DNA of 25,314 nucleotides from contig CAZRTG010000031.1 of NCBI GenBank assembly GCA_964602895.1, positions 1 through 25,314 of the forward strand, given 5' to 3'. Positions 16,525 to 23,297 of this stretch are shown here, in pieces. Positions within the stretch are counted from its first letter, which is position 1; each line of letters opens with the position of its first letter. Made by a program: the position numbers and the translations under genes. This DNA is from JAWXBM01 sp964602895 (GTDB lineage: Bacteria > Pseudomonadota > Gammaproteobacteria > Xanthomonadales > SZUA-36). Under the pieces are notes generated by a model that was not told the origin of the DNA, made no database searches, and saw only the letters and a program-made list of their open reading frames with translations.

Positions 16525-17368
16525 TTGCTGCACCTGCTTGGGCCTGTTTTTCCTGTACCGCTTTAATCTGTTGTACTTCCAGCAACAGCTCTTCTACCGG
16601 TGGAAAATTAAAATCCCGCTCCAGCAAGGTGGGGAACACGCCAAACTGCCGATAGGCTTGATCCAGTAAATCCCATACCGGCTCAATCACATCGGCAGCA
16701 TGGGTGTCGACAATCAGGTCTGCGGCCTCGTTGTAGTGTCCGGCAATGTGACCGTAGGCAACGCGTTTGCCTGGCAGGCCCTGCAGGAAGTCTGTTGCAT
16801 CGTAGCCGTGATTGATGCTGTTGACATAAATATTGTTAAGGTCAAGCAACAGGTCGCAATCAGCCTCCTGCAGTACTGCATTGATGAATTCCAGTTCGCT
16901 GAGTTCGGCACCCGGCGCGGCGTAATAGCTGACGTTCTCGATGGCAATCCGACGCTCCAGCACCTGTTGCACATGGCGTATGCGTTGCGCCACGTAATGG
17001 ATGGCTTCCTGTGTAAACGGAATGGGCATCAGGTCATAAAGATGTCCGTCATCGGTGCAATAACTCAGATGTTCGCTGAAGCAAACGATCCGGTTTTGAT
17101 CGAGAAAAATTTTGAGTTGCCGCAGGTACGTTTCATCCAGAGGGGATGGTCCACCCAGTGACAAGGACAGGCCGTGACAGGTGAAAGGCAGGCGTTCGGT
17201 AAAGGCGCGGAATTGGCGGCCATACTTGCCACCCACATCGATCCAGTTTTCCGGCGCGACTTCCATGAAGTCTACACATTCAAAGTTGACAGACTGAAGC
17301 GGGCCCAACAGGGCCCGCCTGAGTCCCAGGCCAGCGCCCTCAAGCGCAATGCGGGGTAGGGTATTCAT
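16502..17368 (-). CDS. DUF692 multinuclear non-heme iron oxidative (MNIO) enzyme, HvfB/BufB-like
   Basis: A TIM-barrel enzyme of the family that includes MbnB, TglH, ChrH and HvfB. With two or three irons and O2, these enzymes oxidise cysteines of a ribosomal peptide. Family positions are intact: CHGLSLSLGG with His65, FSEHLSYC with His100, IENVSYY with Glu144, LDLNNIYVNSINHG (176-188) with His187, GHIAGH with His207, DTHAADV with Asp221 and His223, and LLERDFNFP with Glu250. Length 288 is normal. Working with HvfC, it should modify the Cys residues in the HvfA-like peptide encoded 35 bp upstream. The ribosome site before the ATG is weak, which could set a low enzyme-to-precursor ratio. The C-terminal 20 residues are Gln/Ala-rich. 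Confidence 0.9.
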   Translation of the reverse strand: MNTLPRIALEGAGLGLRRALLGPLQSVNFECVDFMEVAPENWIDVGGKYGRQFRAFTERLPFTCHGLSLSLGGPSPLDETYLRQLKIFLDQNRIVCFSEHLSYCTDDGHLYDLMPIPFTQEAIHYVAQRIRHVQQVLERRIAIENVSYYAAPGAELSELEFINAVLQEADCDLLLDLNNIYVNSINHGYDATDFLQGLPGKRVAYGHIAGHYNEAADLIVDTHAADVIEPVWDLLDQAYRQFGVFPTLLERDFNFPPVEELLLEVQQIKAVQEKQAQAGAANDQRKQG

Positions 17369-17403
17369 GGCTTGCTTGAGGGAACCGGGCAGCAGGTCAA
17401 AAA

Positions 17404-17712
17404 TTAATGATCTTCGCCGCAGCTGCCTTCTTTGCCTTTGTCTTCACCACAGGAGCCTTCTTCGCCCTTGGCTTCGCCACAGGAACCTTCCTTGCCTTTG
17501 TCTTCGCCACAAGAGCCTTCTTCACCTTTACCTTCGCCACACTTGCCTTCTTCGCCTTTGGTGTCGCCGGCCAGCATGTAACCGCTGTCCAGATCAGCCA
17601 TGGCAAAAGGGTTGTCACTGGCAATCGCTGTGCTTGAAAAAGCTACAGATGAAACGAATGCAATACCAATAGCTGCTGCAATGGGTTTAAGCATCATGTT
17701 TTTGTCAGTCAT
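17404..17712 (-). CDS. HvfA/bufferin-like exported precursor peptide with five Cys repeats
   Basis: A 102-residue precursor. Residues 1-31 form a Sec signal peptide (hydrophobic 11-30, cleavage after AIA). A short linker (32-50) leads to five 10-residue repeats (51-100), each KGxEG(K/S)CGEx, with Cys58, 68, 78, 88 and 98 as the only cysteines. HvfA of Haemophilus has EGKCG motifs whose Cys are converted by HvfB/HvfC into copper-binding groups. Here the first repeat is EGKCG and the other four EGSCG. After modification in the cytosol it should be exported to the periplasm to bind copper. GGAG precedes the ATG by eight bases. The alternative frame on the same strand is Lys/Ala-rich and histone-like; I reject it because the signal peptide, ribosome site and hvfBC neighbours all fit this frame. 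Confidence 0.88.
   Translation of the reverse strand: MTDKNMMLKPIAAAIGIAFVSSVAFSSTAIASDNPFAMADLDSGYMLAGDTKGEEGKCGEGKGEEGSCGEDKGKEGSCGEAKGEEGSCGEDKGKEGSCGEDH
17411..17560 (-). repeat. Five tandem 30-bp repeats encoding the Cys motifs of the bufferin-like peptide
   Basis: Five contiguous 30-bp units (boundaries 17411, 17441, 17471, 17501, 17531) align without gaps. Each keeps CTTCGCC/CTTCACC, a CAC/CGCA core and GCCTTC or similar on the + strand. The translated repeats alternate KGEEG and KGKEG from the second onward. Synonymous and missense differences show the array is not freshly expanded, though the register is perfect. Confidence 0.9.
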
Positions 17713-17740
17713 TGAGATTCTCCAAGTTGGTTTTATGTGT

Positions 17741-17754
17741 GGGCATTATTGCCC
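17741..17754 (-). promoter_or_regulatory. Perfect dyad in the hvfA leader
   Basis: GGGCA-TTAT-TGCCC is a perfect 5-bp inverted repeat with a 4-base centre, 29-42 bases before the hvfA ATG. It could be an operator or an mRNA hairpin. It does not resemble a Fur box. No regulator gene is nearby. Confidence 0.35.
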
Positions 17755-17859
17755 TGTCGGGTAATTCCTGAGCAGGCCTGGCAGTAATCGTGTGTGCTTT
17801 CAAATAAAGCCAGGTTTCGTGGCACAGGACCGGTGGCCCGTCCGGAAAATTTCATGCAA

Positions 17860-17888
17860 ATAGTAAAGCACCCGCGTTCTGTGTTCAA
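17860..17888 (-). promoter_or_regulatory. Candidate promoter of the hvfABC-like operon
   Basis: On the minus strand TTGAAC (17888-17883, 4/6) and TACTAT (17865-17860, 4/6) are spaced 17 bp, giving a leader of about 140 bases. The match is modest. Bufferin operons elsewhere are often driven by ECF sigma factors, whose promoters I could not recognise here. Confidence 0.25.
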
Positions 17889-17954
17889 AACAAGGCTGCA
17901 TATGCCCATGCAATGCCTGGGAGAACCTGATCCTTTCATTGGACAGCCCGTCCA

Positions 17955-18587
17955 TCATGCAGTCTTGTTTTTATAGGTACATAGATCTCGTACAATGCAT
18001 TCCGGACAGGCCGGCTTCCGTGCTTTGCAAGTATAACGCCCATGCAGGATCAGCCAGTGATGTGCGTGTTGAAGGTATTCCTTTGGTACGGCTTTCATGA
18101 GTTTCAATTCGACCTGTAAAGGCGTTTTTCCGGGCGCCAGACCGGTGCGGTTGGATACCCGGAAAATGTGTGTATCCACTGCAATAGTGGGTTGGCCGAA
18201 AGCCGTGTTCAGTACCACGTTGGCGGTTTTACGGCCCACACCCGGCAGTTGTTCCAGCGCCTCCCGATCAGCAGGGACCTGGCCATCGTATCGGTCCTGC
18301 AGGATCCGACAGGTTTTTATGATGTTGGCTGCCTTGGTATTGAAAAGGCCGATGGTGCGGATGTAATCCTTCACTCCGGCTTCGCCCAATTGCAACATCT
18401 GTTGTGGCGAATTTGCGGCTTTGAACAATCCGCGGGTTGCTTTGTTGACACTGATATCGGTGGCTTGTGCGGACAGCAGTACGGCAATCAACAGTTCGAA
18501 CGGGCTGCCATAAGCCAGTTCGGTAACCGGCTCGGGTTCAATGCTTTGCAATCGCCGGAAAAATTCCTGCCGGTCTTGCGGCTTCAC
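17955..18587 (-). CDS. nth: Endonuclease III (DNA glycosylase/AP lyase)
   Basis: Base-excision repair glycosylase for oxidised pyrimidines. The helix-hairpin-helix LPGVGRKTANVVLN carries catalytic Lys120, and Asp138 follows in TIAVDTHIFRVSNR, the same numbering as the E. coli enzyme. The [4Fe-4S] cluster ligands Cys187, Cys194, Cys197 and Cys203 show the C-x6-C-x2-C-x5-C pattern. Length is 210 residues (E. coli 211). The start is GTG, inside a GTGA overlap with the rnfE stop, so it is the last gene of the rnf operon and translationally coupled to it. The same order is known in other Gammaproteobacteria. A small hairpin (TGGAC-GTCCA, 17940-17954) directly follows the stop but lacks a T-run. 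Confidence 0.97.
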   Translation of the reverse strand: MKPQDRQEFFRRLQSIEPEPVTELAYGSPFELLIAVLLSAQATDISVNKATRGLFKAANSPQQMLQLGEAGVKDYIRTIGLFNTKAANIIKTCRILQDRYDGQVPADREALEQLPGVGRKTANVVLNTAFGQPTIAVDTHIFRVSNRTGLAPGKTPLQVELKLMKAVPKEYLQHAHHWLILHGRYTCKARKPACPECIVRDLCTYKNKTA

Positions 18588-19297
18588 GCCTTACCTTCCT
18601 GTTGCTGCAGGACGGGAAGGCGTGTGCTCTGTGCTACAGGTTTTGCCTGCAGACGACTGTTCAGCCAGTTTTTTGCAGCAACCAAAAAGCCCAGGCCGAT
18701 AAAAGCACCCACGGGCAGCAGTGCCAGCAGAAAACCGGAATAATCCGGGACGAGTACCAACTCCAATGATCTGGCCCAGGAGCCGAACATCAATTCAGCC
18801 TGGCGCAGCAAAGTGCCAAAGCCCAGTAACTCCCGCATGGCGCCCAGCGCTACCAAAGCCAGACAAAATCCCAGGCCGGTCGCCAGTCCGTCTGCAGCTG
18901 CCGGTAGCGGTCGATTGCGTGCTGCAAAAGCCTCTGCACGACCGATGATGGCGCAATTGGTAACGATCAGTGGAATGAAAATACCCAAAATGCGATAGAG
19001 GTCGTGGAACCAGGCTTGCATGACCAACTGGATCACGGTGACCACCGAAGCGATAATCACCACATAGGCCGGAATACGAATTTCGGGTCGCAATAAGGGC
19101 CGGGCCAGCGACACACACAGGTTGGACACTACCAGGGTGAGCAATGTAGCCAATCCCAGCCCGAGTGCATTGATCACGGTATTGCTCACTGCCAGCAAGG
19201 GGCACAGTCCCAGTAACGTCACCAGGCCGGTATTCTGATGCCACACGCCATCGGCAAATATCTGCCGATAATTTGTTTTGAGATGGCTGGTGTTCAT
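18584..19297 (-). CDS. rnfE: Rnf electron transport complex subunit RnfE
   Basis: Integral membrane subunit of the ion-translocating ferredoxin:NAD oxidoreductase (Rnf/Rsx). The 237-residue protein has about six membrane helices. Cys32 (GLCPLLAVSN) and Cys115 (VTNCAIIGRAEA) sit in the inverted half-helices. Together with the equivalent pair in RnfA they are expected to hold the intramembrane [2Fe-2S] cluster. The C-terminal tail after residue 210 is basic and Gln-rich (cytosolic). Its ATG overlaps the rnfG stop (ATGA), and its own stop overlaps the nth GTG. Confidence 0.95.
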   Translation of the reverse strand: MNTSHLKTNYRQIFADGVWHQNTGLVTLLGLCPLLAVSNTVINALGLGLATLLTLVVSNLCVSLARPLLRPEIRIPAYVVIIASVVTVIQLVMQAWFHDLYRILGIFIPLIVTNCAIIGRAEAFAARNRPLPAAADGLATGLGFCLALVALGAMRELLGFGTLLRQAELMFGSWARSLELVLVPDYSGFLLALLPVGAFIGLGFLVAAKNWLNSRLQAKPVAQSTRLPVLQQQEGKA

Positions 19298-20058
19298 GTC
19301 GAGTCCATTGTCGAGTCCATTGCCGAGCCTGCTGCCGAGTCGGAGTCGGGCATTGCAAATAGCTCTTTTTGATGAGCGGCAAAATATTGCAGCGCCCGCT
19401 TTACGGCATTAACCACAGCCCGGGGTGTGATGGTTGCACCTGTCATTTGATCAAACTTGCCGCCGTCGCGACGCACCGCCCATTGCCCTATGGGTGGTTG
19501 TTGCAAGGACAGGCCTTTGAAAGCCAGAATCCAGTCACTGCGTTCCACTTCAATACCATCGCCCAATCCGGGCGTTTCTTTGTGTGATGTAACCCTCACG
19601 CCAGTCAGTTGGCCGCTGCTGTTGATGCCCGCCAGAAGATTGATTCTGCCGTTATATCCGTCCATGGCTGCAAAGCGCAAAATTACGGCCACGGGCTGAC
19701 CCTGTTTGCGTGCCCGGTAAGCAATCACGGACTGACCATTGGGGAAGGCTTTTTCATCTTTGAACAGGTAAATATCGCTCTGCAGGGCATTGTCGTACTG
19801 GTCTTCTGAAATGATTTGTTGCAGTTGCTCCAAAACGACACGTTGCTCCTGCTCAATAATGCGTTCTTTGGTCAGGCTGCTGACCGTTGCCAGGAGTGCA
19901 GTGCCGATGATCACAACCAAACCCAGGGCAAGCGCACTGCGCCATGGTTGATCGGCTTGAGGCTGATCATTTCCGGATTGGTCATTTTCGAACTCGTCAT
20001 ATTCGGGCTGGCCATTTTCGGGCTGGCCATTTTCAATCTGATCGGGTTTATTTTCCAT
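19294..20058 (-). CDS. rnfG: Rnf electron transport complex subunit RnfG, with unusual hydrophilic tails
   Basis: Periplasm-facing flavoprotein subunit with a single membrane anchor (about 41-60) and a covalently attached FMN. The attachment motif TGAT is at 206-209 (Thr209 esterified). It is longer than usual at both ends. Residues 1-39 form an acidic, Asn/Gln/Pro-rich cytosolic tail with ENGQP repeated. Residues 238-254 are a Ser/Asp/Ala tail ending MDSTMDST. Both tails are encoded by short tandem DNA repeats. There is no alternative start nearer the membrane helix, so the N-terminal tail appears real. It overlaps rnfD by 11 bp and rnfE by 4 bp. Confidence 0.95.
   Translation of the reverse strand: MENKPDQIENGQPENGQPEYDEFENDQSGNDQPQADQPWRSALALGLVVIIGTALLATVSSLTKERIIEQEQRVVLEQLQQIISEDQYDNALQSDIYLFKDEKAFPNGQSVIAYRARKQGQPVAVILRFAAMDGYNGRINLLAGINSSGQLTGVRVTSHKETPGLGDGIEVERSDWILAFKGLSLQQPPIGQWAVRRDGGKFDQMTGATITPRAVVNAVKRALQYFAAHQKELFAMPDSDSAAGSAMDSTMDST
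19298..19321 (-). repeat. 12-bp tandem repeat in the 3' end of rnfG
   Basis: GTCGAGTCCATT occurs twice (19298-19309, 19310-19321), followed by degenerate copies beginning GCCGAG at 19322 and 19334. It encodes the MDST-MDST C-terminus of RnfG. Confidence 0.8.
20002..20031 (-). repeat. 15-bp tandem repeat in the 5' end of rnfG
   Basis: Two identical 15-bp units (20002-20016, 20017-20031; TTCGGGCTGGCCATT on the + strand), with a third partial copy at 20032. They encode ENGQP-ENGQP in the cytosolic tail of RnfG. Confidence 0.85.
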
Positions 20059-21079
20059 AGTATCTTGGCACGGTATAGCGATCGATCAGTGGTGCTGCCA
20101 TGTTCATCAACAAAACAGCAAAGGCCACACCATCCGGATAGCCGCCCCAGCGGCGTATAACCAGGGTGATTATGCCCACGCCAGCACCGAATATCAGCCT
20201 GCCGCGATTGCTGGCGCAACCGCTCACCGGATCGGTTGCAATAAAAAACGCCCCGAGCACCAGGGCGCCGGAAAAAACATGCTGCAGTGGTATCGGGTTG
20301 CTGCCGGGATCTGCAAGATAGGCCAACAGGCCCAGCAGAAGCACACTGCCTATCATGGTTACCGGCACATGCCAGGAAATGATGCGGCGCCACAATAACC
20401 ACATACCACCCAGCGCATACCAGTTGGCTATCCACTCCCAACCCTGTCCACCAAAATCTCCGAAAATGGGCGATCTGCGTATCTCATCCACGGTCAGCCC
20501 CGAATTGATGCCGTTGCGCATGGTATCCAGCGGAGTGGCCTGGGTGACCGTATCCCACAACATGGGGGTGGGCAGTTGGCCCGTCAGTATGGTGCTGAAA
20601 CTGTCCCATAACCCAAAGGTCCAGTTGCCTGGGGTGGTGGGAGGCAACCATTGTGTCATCACCTGTGGAAAACAGATCAGGACGACCACATAGCCTGCCA
20701 TGGCCGGGTTGAATATGTTGTTACCCAGACCACCGTACAAATGTTTGGCAATGACAACAGCAAAAAACATACCCAGCAGCGCAATCCACCACGGCACCAG
20801 GGGTGGCAGGCACAGTGCAAACAATACGGCGGTTACCACCGTGCTGAAATCCAGCAAATGTACGCGCAGAGTTTGTTGGCGGATCTTCAACATCATCGTC
20901 TCGAAGCCAACAGCAAACAACAGAGCGAGCAGAATCTGCAACAAAATGCCGGGGCCAAAATACCAGCAGTGGGCAGCGATTCCCGGCACCAGTGCGTACA
21001 GCACTTGCCGCATCACTTTGGCCACTGAATTGACAGGGGGTATATGGGGAGCCGAACCGGTAGCGAACTTGCGTGTCAT
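20048..21079 (-). CDS. rnfD: Rnf electron transport complex subunit RnfD
   Basis: Polytopic membrane flavoprotein of the Rnf complex, 343 residues with roughly nine or ten helices. The covalent FMN site is TQATPLDTMRNG, Thr182 being the probable attachment residue; E. coli RsxD has the equivalent QATPLDT. The conserved LYGGLGNNIFNPAMAGYVV and FFIATDPVSG / NRGRLIFGAGVG segments and GGYPDGVAFAVLLMN near the C-terminus place it firmly in the RnfD/NqrB family. Its ATG overlaps the rnfC stop (ATGA). Confidence 0.95.
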   Translation of the reverse strand: MTRKFATGSAPHIPPVNSVAKVMRQVLYALVPGIAAHCWYFGPGILLQILLALLFAVGFETMMLKIRQQTLRVHLLDFSTVVTAVLFALCLPPLVPWWIALLGMFFAVVIAKHLYGGLGNNIFNPAMAGYVVVLICFPQVMTQWLPPTTPGNWTFGLWDSFSTILTGQLPTPMLWDTVTQATPLDTMRNGINSGLTVDEIRRSPIFGDFGGQGWEWIANWYALGGMWLLWRRIISWHVPVTMIGSVLLLGLLAYLADPGSNPIPLQHVFSGALVLGAFFIATDPVSGCASNRGRLIFGAGVGIITLVIRRWGGYPDGVAFAVLLMNMAAPLIDRYTVPRYYGK

Positions 21080-22698
21080 GCTGGGCCGTTGTCGCCATTG
21101 CCATCGTTATCGCCATTGGTATTGGCATTGGTAGCTTCAGCATCCGTCGGTTGATTTGATTTCTGTTGCACTCTTTGCATGGCAGCAGCAATTTTCTGCT
21201 GCTTGCTCTGCCTGTCCTGCAGAGAACGCTTTTTTGCGCCCAGTCGATCGGCACGCTCCCGTTTGATGTGGGTCAATCTCAGTTCACGTGCTTCAAAACG
21301 CTGCTTGGCCAGATCGGCAGCCTTTTTTTCTGCCGTTATTTTTCGCCATTCTGCCTTGCCGAAACGGAACCATTGGGTCAGCGGGATGTGACTGGGGCAG
21401 ACCAGGTCACAGCAACCACATTCGATACAGGCGTTCAGCCCGTGTTCGATGGCATCTTCGATCAGACCGTTTCGAATATCCCACTGCAATTGCTGTGGCA
21501 GCAAGACCGACGGGCAAACCCGCGAACATTCTCCGCAGCGGATGCAGGGCAGTTCTTCATGATCAGACGCTATATCGGCATGGCTTAACACCAGTACACA
21601 GTTTGCAGCCTTGATCACCGGGTTGGCATCGGATTCCAGTGTGTACCCCATCATCGGACCACCCAGTACCAGGCGAGCCGCATCGCTGCTGTAGCCACCA
21701 CACTGCTCAACCAGATTGCTGATCGGTGTACCCAATAATGCCAGCAGGTTCGCCGGTTGGTTCAGACCATTTCCAGTCACTGTAACGATGCGTTCGATCA
21801 GTGGCTTGCCATCGATAACGGCATCGGCTGCTGCAACTGCGGTGGCAACATTCTGACACAACAGGCCGAGGTGGGAAGGACGTTGACCCTGCGGAACCTC
21901 CAGTCCCGTGAGCACCTGTATCAGCTGCCTCTCGCCGCCTTCCGGATAAATCGTGGTGACTTTAACCAGACGAATATGATCATGACCGGAATCATCTATT
22001 GACTTGCGCAGCTTGTCCCAAACCTCACCCATTTGGTCTTCGATGGCGATGATGATCTGGCGGGCACCCGTGGCGCGTTGCAAAACCAGGGCGCCCTGTA
22101 TTAAACGCGGTGCCTGTTCACGCATTAACATTTCATCGCAGCTGATATAGGGCTCACACTCGGCGCCGTTCAGGATCAGTGTGTGTATACCTTGATGGAA
22201 TGCATCCTGGGCTTTGGCCGCAGTGGGAAAAACGGCTCCACCCAGGCCGACTATGCCGCACTCGGCAATACGCTGGCGCAGTAACTCGGGGTCTTCGAGC
22301 TGCCAGTTCACAATGGGTTGGAGCTCACACCATTGATCACGCCCGTCCGGCTTGATGATGACCGCCATGCCTTCCTGACCGGAGGGGTGTGAAATCGGGC
22401 TACGGGCAATCGCCATGACCGTGCCTGAAGTAGACGCGTGGACAAAGCCAGGTTGTGGCCGGTCGTAGCGTGCTATGGCCTCACCTTTCAGAACGGGCTG
22501 TCCCTGCACAACCAGTGCTTTGGCCTGTTCGCCTCCATGTTGCATCAGGGGTATATAAAGTCGCGGCGGCAGTTTGCTGCGCCTGACGGGGACCTGACAG
22601 GAGATTTTCTTGTTGTGCCGTAGTTTCAGACCACCATGAAAATGGTGCAGACGCTGTCCGGCCAATTCTGCTTGCTCGCGTATTGGCAAGGCCATCAC
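21076..22698 (-). CDS. rnfC: Rnf electron transport complex subunit RnfC
   Basis: Peripheral cytosolic subunit with NADH and FMN sites and two [4Fe-4S] clusters. The NqrF/complex I 51-kDa-like fold shows GLGGAVFPTAAKAQ (151-164), LNGAECEPYISCDE (176-189) and IYPEGGERQLI (250-260). Cluster Cys residues are 385, 388, 391 and 395, then 424, 427, 430 and 434. A basic coiled-coil-like segment (about 450-512) is followed by a Asn/Gly/Asp-rich tail (519-540). The 540-residue length is shorter than E. coli RsxC (740), which carries a long Ala/Lys repeat tail. The first of two consecutive ATGs overlaps the rnfB stop. Confidence 0.95.
   Translation of the reverse strand: MMALPIREQAELAGQRLHHFHGGLKLRHNKKISCQVPVRRSKLPPRLYIPLMQHGGEQAKALVVQGQPVLKGEAIARYDRPQPGFVHASTSGTVMAIARSPISHPSGQEGMAVIIKPDGRDQWCELQPIVNWQLEDPELLRQRIAECGIVGLGGAVFPTAAKAQDAFHQGIHTLILNGAECEPYISCDEMLMREQAPRLIQGALVLQRATGARQIIIAIEDQMGEVWDKLRKSIDDSGHDHIRLVKVTTIYPEGGERQLIQVLTGLEVPQGQRPSHLGLLCQNVATAVAAADAVIDGKPLIERIVTVTGNGLNQPANLLALLGTPISNLVEQCGGYSSDAARLVLGGPMMGYTLESDANPVIKAANCVLVLSHADIASDHEELPCIRCGECSRVCPSVLLPQQLQWDIRNGLIEDAIEHGLNACIECGCCDLVCPSHIPLTQWFRFGKAEWRKITAEKKAADLAKQRFEARELRLTHIKRERADRLGAKKRSLQDRQSKQQKIAAAMQRVQQKSNQPTDAEATNANTNGDNDGNGDNGPA
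21079..21144 (-). repeat. Low-complexity Asn/Gly/Asp codon tract at the 3' end of rnfC
   Basis: On the minus strand, AATGGC, GATAAC, GATGGC and AATGGC-type 6-mers follow each other irregularly. They encode NANTNGDNDGNGDNG at the RnfC C-terminus, a degenerate microsatellite rather than a clean tandem array. Confidence 0.6.
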
Positions 22699-23282
22699 GG
22701 CGCTCCCGACGAATCGCCAGAAATCAGCGGGGGTGCGCTTTTTTGCTGGCGTGGATCAGGACGGGGGGGCGACCATTCAGTCAGTGTAGTCGGGCGAACT
22801 ACCATGGCTATGCAATCAACCGGGCAGGGTGCTACACACAAATCGCAGCCGGTGCATTCCGATTCGATCACAGTATGCATTTGCTTGGCCGAACCCAGAA
22901 TGGCGTCAACCGGACAGGCCTGTATGCACAAGGTACAGCCGATACAGATTGATTCATCGATTACGGCTACCTCGGGTAGCTTTTCCAGGCCATTGTCCGG
23001 GTTCAACTCCAGTACTTCCTTGCCCAGCAAGTCGGCCAGGGCCTGTATGCCGGCTGCCCCGCCTGGCGGGCATTGATTGATCTCGGCCTCCCCGGCGGCA
23101 ATGGCCTCTGCATAAGGCCGGCATCCTGCGTAACCGCACTGCCCACATTGGGTCTGTGGCAGGATTCGATTGATTTGCTCTACCACGGGGTCGGCGTCGG
23201 CGCGGAATCGTTTGGCTACCCAGCCCAGGCCAAGACCCAACAGGCCGCCCAGGATGCTGATGCTGAATATTTCCCAACTCAT
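22695..23282 (-). CDS. rnfB: Rnf electron transport complex subunit RnfB
   Basis: Ferredoxin-like subunit that accepts or donates low-potential electrons. An N-terminal membrane anchor (5-24) is followed by the RnfB-type [4Fe-4S] domain with Cys46, Cys49, Cys54 and Cys71 (QCGQCGYAGCRPYAEAI, then CPPGG). Two bacterial ferredoxin clusters follow at Cys113/116/119/123 and Cys143/146/149/153. At 195 residues it is the proteobacterial size. The C-terminal 30 residues are Pro/Ser-rich. It lies 15 bp after rnfA and overlaps rnfC by 4 bp. Confidence 0.96.
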   Translation of the reverse strand: MSWEIFSISILGGLLGLGLGWVAKRFRADADPVVEQINRILPQTQCGQCGYAGCRPYAEAIAAGEAEINQCPPGGAAGIQALADLLGKEVLELNPDNGLEKLPEVAVIDESICIGCTLCIQACPVDAILGSAKQMHTVIESECTGCDLCVAPCPVDCIAMVVRPTTLTEWSPPRPDPRQQKSAPPLISGDSSGAP

Positions 23283-23297
23283 TGGCCTAAACCCACC

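Noticed and set aside
17411..17560. Regular 30-bp repeats considered as a CRISPR-like or intergenic array
   Set aside because: The units are contiguous with no spacers, in frame, and lie inside a peptide gene with a signal sequence.
17407..17637. A + strand frame of hydrophobic Phe/Ala repeats opposite hvfA
   Set aside because: It is the antisense reading of the 30-bp repeats. The apparent membrane helices are a by-product of Glu/Lys/Gly codons on the other strand.
17713..17954. Search for a Fur box or copper-regulator (CueR-type) operator before hvfA
   Set aside because: No GATAATGATAATC-like or CueR-like dyad was found; only the unrelated GGGCATTATTGCCC dyad is present.
20048..21079. RnfD FMN motif TQAT instead of SGAT, suspected degeneration
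   Set aside because: E. coli RsxD has the same QATPLDT context, so this is the normal RnfD form.
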